Under the pieces are notes generated by a model. That model was not told the origin of the DNA, ran no database searches, and worked only from the letters and a program-made list of their open reading frames with translations. 64,000 nucleotides of DNA from Pelomonas sp. SE-A7 (GTDB lineage Bacteria; Pseudomonadota; Gammaproteobacteria; Burkholderiales; Burkholderiaceae_C), in NCBI RefSeq assembly GCF_030345705.1, contig NZ_JAUASW010000003.1, positions 496,001 through 560,000 of the forward strand, read 5' to 3'. The position numbers were made by a program, and so were the translations under genes. Shown one piece after another: positions 37,954 to 46,079 of this stretch. Each line of letters opens with the position of its first letter. Position 1 is the stretch's first letter.

Positions 37954-38261
37954 GAGGAGGCTTCTGGATTGGTGGAAGTGCGGGATTCGGGCCGACTCAG
38001 GTGCCGGCTGAACAGCTTGGGGACCTGCTCCGGGACGGGATCATGCCCGCCCTGGCACCAGGGGTTGCAACGCAGGATTCGATATGCGGTCAGGCCGCTG
38101 CCACTCAAGGCGCCATGGCGCTGCAAGGCCTCTATCGAATAGACCGAGCAGGTCGGCTCAAAGCGGCAGGAGGCGCCCAGCCAGGGGCTCAGGAACAGGC
38201 GATAGCCACGGACCAGGGCGATCAGCAGGCGCTGCGGCAGGGCGAGGAGTGAGCGCAACAT
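37950..38261 (-). CDS. yidD: Membrane protein insertion efficiency factor YidD
   Basis: 103 residues. Small amphipathic inner-membrane-associated protein encoded between rnpA and yidC. The family signature is complete: IALVRGYRLFLSPWLGASCRF followed by EPTCSVYSIEALQRHG and RILRCNPWCQGGHDPVPEQ, with the conserved Cys residues (sequences quoted in pieces). It overlaps yidC by 4 bp and starts 15 bp after rnpA, consistent with one operon from rpmH. Confidence 0.96.
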   Translation of the reverse strand: MLRSLLALPQRLLIALVRGYRLFLSPWLGASCRFEPTCSVYSIEALQRHGALSGSGLTAYRILRCNPWCQGGHDPVPEQVPKLFSRHLSRPESRTSTNPEASS

Positions 38262-38276
38262 CGCATCGGCTCCGGC

Positions 38277-38741
38277 TCAGGCGTTGACGGCCGGACGCTT
38301 GGCCGCCAGCTTGCCGACCAGCTGCATCAATTCGGCACGCGCGGCGGCTCGCAGGACGTCGGATGCGGAGCTGAGGAATTGCTTGCGGTCGAAAGGCGCA
38401 CGCAGCCGCACCACCCAGAGTCCGGGCGGCAGGCTGTCGGATCCGGACTCGAACACGGCCCGTATCTGTCGCTTGAAGAGGTTGCGCGTGACCGCGCGGC
38501 GGGCCAGGCGCTTGGGCACTACGGTGCCCAGCCAGCGGCCTTGAACCGGCCGGTCTTCCACAAGCTTGTGGGAAGCCGGTGCATCGCCTGTTGATAAGTC
38601 CGCTGGCGCTGTGGATAAGCGCCGTTGCGGCAGACTCGGCTCCGCCACCACATGGTGGACAGCGAAGTGGCTGCTGCGAGCGCGGCTGGGCGTGCCCAGC
38701 ACGCGCTCAAAGTCGGCCGATCGCACGATGCGGCCGATCAT
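38277..38741 (-). CDS. rnpA: Ribonuclease P protein component
   Basis: 154 residues from ATG 38741; longer than the usual 110-125. It assists the RNase P RNA in trimming tRNA 5' ends. The RNA-binding core is VVPKRLARRAVTRNLFKRQI, with RSADFERVLG at the start. Between SSHFAVHHVV and GRWLGTVVPK there is an insertion of about 30 residues (around LSTGDAPASHKLVED). Similar insertions are known to me from related Burkholderiales. The DNA for this insertion carries two DnaA-box-like sequences and a 14-bp palindrome, so coding and origin functions may overlap here. Confidence 0.95.
   Translation of the reverse strand: MIGRIVRSADFERVLGTPSRARSSHFAVHHVVAEPSLPQRRLSTAPADLSTGDAPASHKLVEDRPVQGRWLGTVVPKRLARRAVTRNLFKRQIRAVFESGSDSLPPGLWVVRLRAPFDRKQFLSSASDVLRAAARAELMQLVGKLAAKRPAVNA
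38558..38571. repeat. 14-bp perfect palindrome inside rnpA
   Basis: CCACAAGCTTGTGG reads identically on both strands. It lies 18 bp from the nearest DnaA-box-like sequence, within the rnpA insertion segment. Its arms contain CCACA, the 3' half of a DnaA box, facing outward on each strand, but no full box. Confidence 0.6.
38589..38618 (-). promoter_or_regulatory. Two DnaA-box-like sites within rnpA
   Basis: TGTGGATAA at 38610-38618 is a perfect DnaA box (TTATCCACA on the minus strand). TGTTGATAA at 38589-38597 differs from consensus at one position. They are 21 bp apart centre to centre, both in the same orientation, and inside the extra segment of rnpA about 0.5 kb left of the intergenic origin. 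Confidence 0.65.
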
Positions 38742-38761
38742 TCTGGGTCCAGCCCCTGGGC

Positions 38762-38896
38762 TTAGACAGCCAGGCGCTTGCGGCCCTTGGCGCGGCGAGC
38801 AGCGATGACGGCACGGCCGCCACGGGTCTTCATGCGGACCAGGAAACCGTGGGTGCGGGCGCGGCGGGTCTTGGAACCTTGGTAAGTACGCTTCAT
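38762..38896 (-). CDS. rpmH: Large ribosomal subunit protein bL34
   Basis: 44 residues, read directly from the sequence: MKRTYQGSKTRRARTHGFLV then RMKTRGGRAVIAARRAKGRK and RLAV. This is a canonical bL34 of exact family length, small and strongly basic. It is the first gene of the leftward rpmH-rnpA-yidD-yidC operon and borders the replication origin. TAA stop at 38762; rnpA starts 20 bp downstream. Confidence 0.98.
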   Translation of the reverse strand: MKRTYQGSKTRRARTHGFLVRMKTRGGRAVIAARRAKGRKRLAV

Positions 38897-39210
38897 TTCT
38901 AACCTCTTGCTGGGCCTTCAGCCCTGGGGAACGTCCGGCGGGACGCGCGGTGGATGAGGGACGCTCTGCTGCCGGTGCGGCGCCGCGACACGAGCCCATG
39001 GGATCCATCGGCTTCGTCGCAGGCAGCACATATCCATCCGGCGTCCTGGAAAACCCGCGATTACACCAAAGTTTGATGGGCCGGTCAATGCAAGGGTTCA
39101 CCCAGCTGGGGATTTCAAGGACTTGACCCTCGAAAAAATTCTGTGGATAACCCGGTCTCCGCCGGCCCCGCATCCGTACAATCCGGCCGCTCAAGAACAA
39201 GTTTTCCACA
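38897..39210. other. Probable chromosomal replication origin (oriC) between rpmH and dnaA
   Basis: This 314-bp gene-free stretch lies between divergent rpmH and dnaA, the usual oriC place in Burkholderiales. It contains a perfect DnaA box (TGTGGATAA, 39142-39150) directly beside an AT-rich run (CGAAAAAATTC, 39131-39141), and a one-mismatch box TTTTCCACA at 39202-39210 touching the dnaA start codon. TACAAT at 39177-39182 could be the dnaA -10 element, which would place the perfect box where DnaA can autoregulate. Boxes inside rnpA may extend the origin leftward. Box number in the intergenic part is low for an origin. Confidence 0.75.
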
Positions 39211-40647
39211 ATGAGCCTCAACCTCTGGCAGCGCGGCTGTGAACGACTCGCCGCGGAGCTGCCCGAACAGCAGTTCAACACCTGGATCCGGCCGCTGCCG
39301 GAGGCCGAGGTGCAGGACGCGGCGGGCGAGGACGGCATCGTCGTCTCGCTGCGCGTGCCCAACCGCTTCAAGCTGGACTGGATCCGCAACCAGTACGCCG
39401 GCCGCATCGAATCCATCCTGACCGAACTGGCCGGCAAGCCGGCCCGACTTGAACTCGCCCTGGCACCGCGCAGCGATGCTGCCGTGGCCCGGCCCGCCCT
39501 GCCCGCCAACCAGCCGGTCGCCGTGGGCCAGGTCTTGCACAACGGCCTCAAGCCCGTGCCCATGGCCAAGGAAGTGAGCCCGCCGCCAGCGGCCGCCGAT
39601 GCTGCGCCGCCCGCGCCCAGCGCCACTCGCCATCGGATCAACCCCGCCCTTACCTTCGACACCCTCGTGCCGGGCCGTGCCAACCAGATGGCCCGCACGG
39701 CCGCCCTGCATGTGGCTGGCGCTCCGGGCCAGATGTACAACCCGCTGTTCATCTACGGCGGCGTGGGCCTGGGCAAGACGCACCTGATCCACGCGGTCGG
39801 CAATGCCCTGCTCAAGGACAAGCCCGACGCCCGCGTGCTCTACCTGCATGCCGAGCAGTTCATCTCGGACGTGGTCAAGAATTACCAGCGCAAGACCTTC
39901 GACGAGCTCAAGGCCAAGTACCACTCGCTGGACCTGCTGCTGATCGACGATGTGCAGTTCTTCGCCGGCAAGGACCGTACGCAGGAGGAGTTCTTCAACG
40001 CCTTCGAGGCCCTGCTGGCCAAGCGCGCCCACATCATCATGACCTCGGACACCTACCCCAAGGGTCTGGTGGACATCGACGAGCGCCTGACCAGCCGTTT
40101 CGACGCCGGCCTGACGGTAGCGATCGAGCCGCCCGAGCTGGAGATGCGGGTCGCCATCCTGATCAAGAAAGCCGAGGCCGAGGGCGCCCCCATGCCCGAG
40201 GACGTGGCCTTCTTCATCGCCAAGAACGTGCGCGCCAATGTGCGCGAGCTTGAGGGCGCGCTGCGCAAGGTGCTGGCCTACAGCCGCTTCTCGCACAAGG
40301 AGATCAACATCCAGCTGGCGCGCGAGGCGCTCAAGGACCTGCTCTCCATCCAGAACCGGCAGATCTCGGTCGAGAACATCCAGAAGACGGTGGCCGACTT
40401 CTACAAGATCAAGATCGCCGACATGTACTCCAAGAAGCGCCCGGCCTCCATCGCCCGGCCGCGCCAGATCGCCATGTACCTGGCCAAGGAGCTGACCCAG
40501 AAAAGCCTGCCCGAGATCGGCGAGCTGTTCGGCGGCCGCGACCACACGACCGTGCTGCACGCCGTGCGCAAGATCGGCGGCGAGCGCCAGAAGAACACCG
40601 AGCTGAACCAGCAGCTGCACGTGCTGGAGCAGACGCTCAAGGGGTAA
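39211..40647 (+). CDS. dnaA: Chromosomal replication initiator DnaA
   Basis: 478 residues. It binds DnaA boxes and opens the origin. Domain I (LWQRGCERLAAELPEQQFNTWIRPLPEAE in part), a Pro/Ala-rich linker, then the AAA+ domain from about residue 145: IYGGVGLGKTHLIHAVGN Walker A and LLLIDDVQFFAGKDRTQEEF Walker B. The C-terminal DNA-binding domain has the DnaA signature RDHTTVLHAVRKI after ARPRQIAMYLAKELT. ATG 39211 immediately follows a near-consensus DnaA box. Confidence 0.98.
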   Translation: MSLNLWQRGCERLAAELPEQQFNTWIRPLPEAEVQDAAGEDGIVVSLRVPNRFKLDWIRNQYAGRIESILTELAGKPARLELALAPRSDAAVARPALPANQPVAVGQVLHNGLKPVPMAKEVSPPPAAADAAPPAPSATRHRINPALTFDTLVPGRANQMARTAALHVAGAPGQMYNPLFIYGGVGLGKTHLIHAVGNALLKDKPDARVLYLHAEQFISDVVKNYQRKTFDELKAKYHSLDLLLIDDVQFFAGKDRTQEEFFNAFEALLAKRAHIIMTSDTYPKGLVDIDERLTSRFDAGLTVAIEPPELEMRVAILIKKAEAEGAPMPEDVAFFIAKNVRANVRELEGALRKVLAYSRFSHKEINIQLAREALKDLLSIQNRQISVENIQKTVADFYKIKIADMYSKKRPASIARPRQIAMYLAKELTQKSLPEIGELFGGRDHTTVLHAVRKIGGERQKNTELNQQLHVLEQTLKG

Positions 40648-40788
40648 TCCCCCCCGGGAACACCCCGATTCCTGGGCGACAATGCGCGCTGCTTCGCGCG
40701 CGCGTCTGATTCCGGATTTCCGAGGAGGAAGTCTCCCCAGGCGCCGCCCCTCCAGAACGAGCGTACGAACGAGAAAGAGGACGACGTC

Positions 40789-41913
40789 ATGATCGTGTTG
40801 AAAGCCGCCCAGGACCAGGTGCTCGGCGCCCTGCAGGCCGTGTCCGGCATTGTCGAACGCCGCCACACCCTGCCGGTCCTGGCCAACGTGCTGATACGCA
40901 AGACCGGCTCGCAGATCGAGCTGACCACCAGCGACCTGGAGATCCAGGTCCGCACCACGGCCGAACTGGGCGGCGACGGCGGCAACTTCTCGACCACGGT
41001 CGGTGCCCGCAAGCTGATCGACATCCTGCGCTCGATGCCGGCCGACCAGGTGGTCTCGCTGACCAGCAACCAGAACAAGCTGACCCTGCAGGGCGGCAAG
41101 AGCCGCTTCACGCTGCAGACCCTGCCGGCCGACGACTTCCCTCTGGTGCAGGAAGCCGCCGATTTCGGCCCCGCGTTCAGCGTGCCGCAGAAGACCCTCA
41201 AGGGCCTGATCAACCAGGTCCATTTCTCGATGGCGGTGCACGACATCCGCTACTACCTGAACGGCATCCTCTTCGTCGCCGAAGGCAAGAGCCTGACCCT
41301 GGTCGCCACCGACGGCCACCGCCTGGCCCTGGCCCAGGCCACGCTGGAAACCGACATCCCCAAGCAGGAAGTCATCCTGCCGCGCAAGACCGTGCTGGAG
41401 CTGATGCGCCTGCTCAAGGACGGCGGCAAGGACGGCTCGGACGACCAGCCGATCGAGATGCGCTTTGCCGGCAACCAGGCCAAGTTCTCGTTCAGCGGCA
41501 TGGAGTTCGTGACCAAGCTGGTCGAGGGCAAGTTCCCCGACTACAACCGTGTCATCCCCAAGAACCACAAGTTCCGCGTCACGCTGGGCCGCCAGACCCT
41601 GCTGGCCAGCCTGCAGCGCGCCGCCATCCTGACCAGCGAGAAGTTCAAGGCAGTGCGCCTGAGTTTCGAGCCGGGCCTGCTGGCCATCGCCTCCAGCAAT
41701 GCCGAGCAGGAAGAGGCCAAGGAAGAGATCGAGATCGACTACGGCGGCGACTCCATCGAGACCGGCTTCAACGTGACCTACCTGATGGACGTGCTCCAGA
41801 ACATGGGCCAGGACATGGTCAACATCGATCTGAACGACAGCGCGTCGAGCGCCCTGATCACGATCCCGGAACAAACGGGGTTCAAGTACGTGGTCATGCC
41901 GATGCGGATTTGA
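40789..41913 (+). CDS. dnaN: DNA polymerase III sliding clamp (beta subunit)
   Basis: 374 residues, close to the usual 366-370. It forms the ring that tethers polymerase III to DNA. Three clamp domains are evident; marks include VERRHTLPVLANVLI near the N-terminus, HFSMAVHDIRYYLNGILF, VATDGHRLALAQ and the C-terminal FKYVVMPMRI. It lies 141 bp after dnaA, in the standard dnaA-dnaN-gyrB order. Confidence 0.98.
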   Translation: MIVLKAAQDQVLGALQAVSGIVERRHTLPVLANVLIRKTGSQIELTTSDLEIQVRTTAELGGDGGNFSTTVGARKLIDILRSMPADQVVSLTSNQNKLTLQGGKSRFTLQTLPADDFPLVQEAADFGPAFSVPQKTLKGLINQVHFSMAVHDIRYYLNGILFVAEGKSLTLVATDGHRLALAQATLETDIPKQEVILPRKTVLELMRLLKDGGKDGSDDQPIEMRFAGNQAKFSFSGMEFVTKLVEGKFPDYNRVIPKNHKFRVTLGRQTLLASLQRAAILTSEKFKAVRLSFEPGLLAIASSNAEQEEAKEEIEIDYGGDSIETGFNVTYLMDVLQNMGQDMVNIDLNDSASSALITIPEQTGFKYVVMPMRI

Positions 41914-41940
41914 CGCGCCAGGCCGTCGACAAAGGAATGC

Positions 41941-41958
41941 AGCGGGCTTAGGCCCGCT
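41941..41958 (+). terminator. Hairpin between dnaN and gyrB
   Basis: AGCGGGC (41941-41947) and GCCCGCT (41952-41958) form a perfect 7-bp stem with a TTAG loop, followed by TCAGTGTTTTG. It lies 27 bp after dnaN. The T run is short, so it may attenuate rather than stop transcription into gyrB. Confidence 0.55.
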
Positions 41959-42015
41959 TCAGTGTTTTGAAGGGCCGGCAAGACCTGGCCCCGCAGTGAG
42001 AGAGAAGAGTCCCCG

Positions 42016-44520
42016 ATGAGCGAGAACACCCCCCCGCAACAGCCCACCGACGGCGGTGATTACGGCGCCAGCTCGATCCAGATCCTGGAAGGCCTGGAGG
42101 CGGTGCGCAAGCGCCCCGGCATGTACATCGGCGACACGTCCGACGGCACCGGCCTGCACCACCTGGTGTTCGAAGTGGTGGACAACTCCATCGACGAGGC
42201 CCTGGCCGGCCACTGCGACGACATCATCGTCACCATCCACACCGACAACTCGATCTCCGTCATCGACAACGGCCGCGGCATCCCCACCGGCGTCAAGATG
42301 GACGACAAGCACGAGCCCAAGCGCTCGGCCGCCGAGATCGCGCTGACCGAGCTGCATGCCGGCGGCAAGTTCAATCAGAACAGCTACAAGGTCTCGGGCG
42401 GCCTGCATGGCGTGGGCGTCAGCTGCGTGAACGGCCTGTCCAAGTGGCTGCGCCTGACCGTGCGCCGCGACGGCAAGGTGCATCAGATCGAGTTCAAGCA
42501 AGGCGTGCCGCAGGACCGCAAGATCGAGGTGGTGGACGGCTTCGAGACCAGCCCGATGAGGATCATCGGCGACACCGACAAGCGCGGCACCGAGGTCCAC
42601 TTCCTGCCGGACACCGAGATCTTCCAGCAGAACAACGACTTCCACTACGACATCCTGGCCAAGCGCCTGCGCGAGCTCTCGTTCCTGAACAACGGCGTCA
42701 AGATCCGACTGGTCGATGAGCGCAACAACAAGGAAGACAATTTCGCCTACGCCGGCGGCGTGCAGGGCTTTGTCGAGTTCATCAACAAGGGCAAGAACGT
42801 CCTGCACCCGAAAATCTTCCACGCCCAGGGCGACAAGCTCTCGGAGCAGGGCACGAATGTCGGCGTCGAAGTGGCGATGCAGTGGAACGACGGCTTCAAC
42901 GAGAACGTCCTCTGCTTCACCAACAACATTCCGCAGCGCGACGGCGGCACCCACCTGACCGGCCTGCGCGCGGCGATGACCCGCGTCATCAACAAGTACA
43001 TCGAGGACAACGAGCTGGCCAAGAAGGCCAAGGTCGAGGTCGCCGGCGACGACATGCGCGAAGGCCTGGCCTGCGTGGTCTCGGTCAAGGTTCCCGAGCC
43101 CAAGTTCAGCTCGCAGACCAAGGACAAGCTGGTGTCCAGCGAAGTGCGCGCGCCGGTGGAAGACATCGTCAGCCGCCTGCTGACCGACTACCTGCTCGAG
43201 AACCCGCTGGATGCCAAGACCATCTGCGGCAAGATCCTCGACGCCGCCCGTGCCCGCGAGGCCGCGCGCAAAGCCCGCGAGATGACCCGCCGCAAGGGCG
43301 TGCTGGACGGCCTGGGCCTGCCCGGCAAGCTGGCCGACTGCCAGGAAAAGGATCCCGCCCTGTGCGAGATCTACATCGTGGAGGGCGACTCCGCAGGTGG
43401 CTCGGCCAAGCAGGGCCGCGACCGCAAGTTCCAGGCCATCCTGCCGCTGCGCGGCAAGATCCTGAACGTCGAGAAGGCGCGCTACGAGAAGCTGCTGACC
43501 AGCAACGAAATCATCACGCTGATCACTGCCCTGGGCACCGGCATTGGCCGCGGCGCCGGCAGCGACGACTTCAACCCGGACAAGCTCCGCTACCACCGCA
43601 TCATCATCATGACCGACGCGGACGTGGACGGCGCCCACATCCGCACCCTGCTGCTGACCTTCTTCTACCGCCAGATGCCGGAGCTGGTCGAGCGCGGCCA
43701 CATCTACATCGCCCAGCCGCCGCTGTACAAGGTCAAGGTCGGCAAGCACGAGCAGTACCTGAAGGATGCGCATGACCTGGACGCCTTCCTGCTCAAGGTC
43801 GCGCTGCAGGACGCGCATCTGCACACCGGCATCGGTGATTCGGTGCTGAGCGGCGAGGCCTTCGAGACCCTGGCTCGCAAGTACGTGCTAGCCGAGAACG
43901 TGATCGAACGCCTGTCCAACTGGATGGACTTCGAGGCGCTGCGCACGCTGGCAGGTGGCCTGGCGATCAACCTCGACACCAAGGAAGCCGCCGAGGAATC
44001 GGCCCGCTCCATGGAAGCCGCCCTGCACGAGGCCGAGGTCGCGGCCGAGTACGACGCCCGCACCGACAAGCTGCTGCTGCGCATCAGCCGCCGCCACCAT
44101 GGCAATGTGCGCTCGAGCATCATCAATGCCGACTTCGTCCACGGCGCCGACTACGAAGTGCTGGCCGACGCCGGCCGCACCTTCAAGGGCCTGCTGGGCG
44201 CCGATGCCATCGTCAAGAAGGGCGAAGGCGAGAAGGCCAAGGAAAGCAAGGTCTCGGACTTCCGCGCCGCCATGGGCTGGCTGATGCAGCAGGCCGAAAA
44301 CTCGGTCGGCCGCCAGCGCTACAAGGGCCTGGGCGAGATGAACCCCGAGCAGCTGTGGGAGACCACGATGGACCCGACCGTGCGCCGCCTCTTGCGCGTG
44401 CAGATCGAAGACGCCATCGAGGCCGACCGCGTGTTCACCATGCTGATGGGCGACGAGGTGGAGCCGCGCCGCGACTTCATCGAGACCAATGCGCTGCGGG
44501 CGGGCAATATCGACGTTTGA
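42016..44520 (+). CDS. gyrB: DNA gyrase subunit B
   Basis: 834 residues. ATPase subunit of gyrase, introducing negative supercoils with GyrA. GHKL ATPase domain with EVVDNSIDEALAGHC, DNGRGIPTG and GGLHGVGVSCVNGLS; TOPRIM domain with IVEGDSAGGSAKQGRDR and MTDADVDGAHIRTL; C-terminal QRYKGLGEMNPEQLWETTMD and the terminal RRDFIETNAL. There is an extra segment in the TOPRIM region of the kind seen in Gram-negative GyrB. Confidence 0.98.
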   Translation: MSENTPPQQPTDGGDYGASSIQILEGLEAVRKRPGMYIGDTSDGTGLHHLVFEVVDNSIDEALAGHCDDIIVTIHTDNSISVIDNGRGIPTGVKMDDKHEPKRSAAEIALTELHAGGKFNQNSYKVSGGLHGVGVSCVNGLSKWLRLTVRRDGKVHQIEFKQGVPQDRKIEVVDGFETSPMRIIGDTDKRGTEVHFLPDTEIFQQNNDFHYDILAKRLRELSFLNNGVKIRLVDERNNKEDNFAYAGGVQGFVEFINKGKNVLHPKIFHAQGDKLSEQGTNVGVEVAMQWNDGFNENVLCFTNNIPQRDGGTHLTGLRAAMTRVINKYIEDNELAKKAKVEVAGDDMREGLACVVSVKVPEPKFSSQTKDKLVSSEVRAPVEDIVSRLLTDYLLENPLDAKTICGKILDAARAREAARKAREMTRRKGVLDGLGLPGKLADCQEKDPALCEIYIVEGDSAGGSAKQGRDRKFQAILPLRGKILNVEKARYEKLLTSNEIITLITALGTGIGRGAGSDDFNPDKLRYHRIIIMTDADVDGAHIRTLLLTFFYRQMPELVERGHIYIAQPPLYKVKVGKHEQYLKDAHDLDAFLLKVALQDAHLHTGIGDSVLSGEAFETLARKYVLAENVIERLSNWMDFEALRTLAGGLAINLDTKEAAEESARSMEAALHEAEVAAEYDARTDKLLLRISRRHHGNVRSSIINADFVHGADYEVLADAGRTFKGLLGADAIVKKGEGEKAKESKVSDFRAAMGWLMQQAENSVGRQRYKGLGEMNPEQLWETTMDPTVRRLLRVQIEDAIEADRVFTMLMGDEVEPRRDFIETNALRAGNIDV

Positions 44521-44549
44521 CGTCCTCGAGCCCGCAAGGGCGGCGGCCT

Positions 44550-44576
44550 TGTCACAAGCCACCCGCCCCCTCCGTC
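44550..44576 (+). promoter_or_regulatory. ECF41-type promoter of the sigma factor gene
   Basis: TGTCACA (44550-44556), a 16-nt spacer and CGTC (44573-44576) match exactly the promoter motif I recall for ECF41 sigma factors. It lies directly before the ECF41 gene, indicating autoregulation. The CGTC ends 9 nt before the ATG, so the transcript would start at or beside the start codon and be leaderless or nearly so. Confidence 0.88.
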
Positions 44577-44585
44577 TAGGGCTTC

Positions 44586-45524
44586 ATGGACACCTCCACC
44601 CAGCTCTTCATCCGCCTGCGGCCTCGCCTGCAGGGCATCGCCTACCGCATGCTCGGCTCGCGGGCCGAAGCGGAGGAGCTGGTGCAGGACGTCTGGCTGC
44701 GCTGGCATGAGGCCGACACCGAGGGCCTGGACAACGCCGAAGCCTGGCTGGTGACGGTGACCACGCGGCTGGCCATTGACCGGCTGCGCAGCGCCAAGGC
44801 CCAGCGGGCCCATTACGTGGGCTTCTGGCTGCCCGAGCCCTGGCTGGATCTGAATGAACTGCAGGCATCACCCGCCGACTCGCCCGAGCAGCTGCTGGAG
44901 CGAGCCGACGACATCTCGGTCGCCTTCCTGGCGCTGCTGGAGCGGCTGGGGCCCGAGGCCCGGGCGGCCTTTCTGCTGCGCGAGGTCTTCGATGCCGACT
45001 ACGCCGAAGTGGCCCAGACCCTGGGCAAGAGCGAGGCCGCCTGCCGCCAGATCGTCTCGCGGGCCAAGGCCCAGCTGAAGGACCAATCGCGGCCGCGCCA
45101 CGCGGTCTCACCAGACACGCACTACCGGCTGCTTGCCGGCTTCGCCGAGGCCGCACGCAAGGGCGACTTCGCCGCGCTGCAGTCGCTGCTGGCCGAAGAC
45201 GCCGAGCTGATCAGCGACGGCGGCGGCATCGTGCCCAGCTTCGGCAAGGTGCTGGCCGGCGCGGCGCGCATTGCCCAGCTGTACTTCGCCGTCTCGCGCC
45301 GCAGCGAGCGCGGCGAGGCGGTTCAGCAGCTGGAGCTGGTCCGCATGAACGGCGAATGGGGCCTGTTGCGCTTCATCGATGGCCGCCTTGAATCGGCCCA
45401 GAGCCTGCAGACCGATGGCCAGCACATCACCCGCATCCACACGCAGCGCAACCCCGAAAAGCTGGGCCGCATTGCCGGGGCCTGGGCGGCAGCTGTCACA
45501 AAGCGGAACCCTGGTGCGTCTTGA
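44586..45524 (+). CDS. ECF41-family sigma factor with fused SnoaL-like regulatory domain
   Basis: 312 residues. Sigma region 2 (GIAYRMLGSRAEAEELVQDV and WLRWHEADTEG), the linker signature FWLPEPWLD, region 4 (LLREVFDADYAEVAQTLGKS and EAACRQIVSRAKAQL), then a SnoaL-like domain of about 110 residues carrying DGGGIVPSFGK and the terminal RNPEKL. WLPEP, DGGG and NP(D/E)KL are hallmark motifs of ECF41 proteins, which have no separate anti-sigma factor; the fused domain controls activity. ATG 44586 leaves no room for a ribosome site if transcription starts from the promoter at 44550. The target gene follows. Confidence 0.93.
   Translation: MDTSTQLFIRLRPRLQGIAYRMLGSRAEAEELVQDVWLRWHEADTEGLDNAEAWLVTVTTRLAIDRLRSAKAQRAHYVGFWLPEPWLDLNELQASPADSPEQLLERADDISVAFLALLERLGPEARAAFLLREVFDADYAEVAQTLGKSEAACRQIVSRAKAQLKDQSRPRHAVSPDTHYRLLAGFAEAARKGDFAALQSLLAEDAELISDGGGIVPSFGKVLAGAARIAQLYFAVSRRSERGEAVQQLELVRMNGEWGLLRFIDGRLESAQSLQTDGQHITRIHTQRNPEKLGRIAGAWAAAVTKRNPGAS
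45494..45520 (+). promoter_or_regulatory. ECF41-type promoter of the carboxymuconolactone decarboxylase-family gene
   Basis: A second exact TGTCACA (45494-45500), 16-nt spacer, CGTC (45517-45520). It overlaps the last codons of the sigma gene and lies about 70 bp before the AhpD-like gene. The intervening spacer sequence differs from the first copy, so the two motifs are conserved independently of the surrounding bases. Confidence 0.9.
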
Positions 45525-45593
45525 TGATTGAGAACCGCAAAGTCTCAAGTCCCCGCTCTCAATCAATCAGTCAGTCCTTCAAAGAGTTTCTCC

Positions 45594-46079
45594 ATGTCGC
45601 AGCAACAACGCCTCAACTACGCCCAGCTCGCGCCCGAGCTGTTCAAGAAATACCTGGACTTCAGCCAGGCCATCAAGAAGAGCTCGCTCGAAACCTCGCT
45701 GCAGGACCTGGTGACGCTGCGCGCCTCGCAGCTCAACGGCTGCGCTTTCTGCGTGGACATGCACGTCAAGGAAGCGACTATCCACGGCGAGCGGGCCCTG
45801 CGCCTGCACCACGTGACGATTTGGCTCGAGTCGCCGCTGTTCTCGCCGCGCGAGCGTGCTGCGCTGGCCTGGACCGAGCTGCTGACCCAGCTGCCGCCAC
45901 AGGGCGTGGCCGAAGCCGACTACCAGGCCGTGCGCGAGCACTTCAGCGAGGCCGAGCTGTCCGAGCTGAGCTTCGCCATCGTCGGCATCAACGGCTGGAA
46001 CCGCCTGGCCATTGGCTTTGCCGCCGTGCCGGGTTCCATGGACCAGGCCTATGGCCTGGGCAAGGCCGGCCTGGTCTAG
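45594..46079 (+). CDS. Carboxymuconolactone decarboxylase / AhpD-like protein
   Basis: 161 residues from ATG 45594. The AhpD core is clear: LVTLRASQLNGCAFCVDMHV then KEATIHGE, giving the CxxCxxxH redox motif at about residues 47-54, followed by a helix with RERAALAWTELLTQL. Members act as peroxidases or as small decarboxylases; the CxxC favours a thiol redox role. Genes of this family are the typical partner and target of ECF41 sigma factors, and the promoter at 45494 supports that here. Convergent with the channel gene, overlapping it by 4 bp at the stop codons. Confidence 0.92.
   Translation: MSQQQRLNYAQLAPELFKKYLDFSQAIKKSSLETSLQDLVTLRASQLNGCAFCVDMHVKEATIHGERALRLHHVTIWLESPLFSPRERAALAWTELLTQLPPQGVAEADYQAVREHFSEAELSELSFAIVGINGWNRLAIGFAAVPGSMDQAYGLGKAGLV

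Noticed and set aside
38277..39752. A 491-residue frame running through rnpA, rpmH and the origin into dnaA
   Set aside because: Only its last 154 codons are rnpA; the rest is noncoding or out of frame with rpmH.
39115..41874. A 919-residue open frame antisense to dnaA and dnaN
   Set aside because: Both sense genes are unmistakable; this is a codon-bias shadow.
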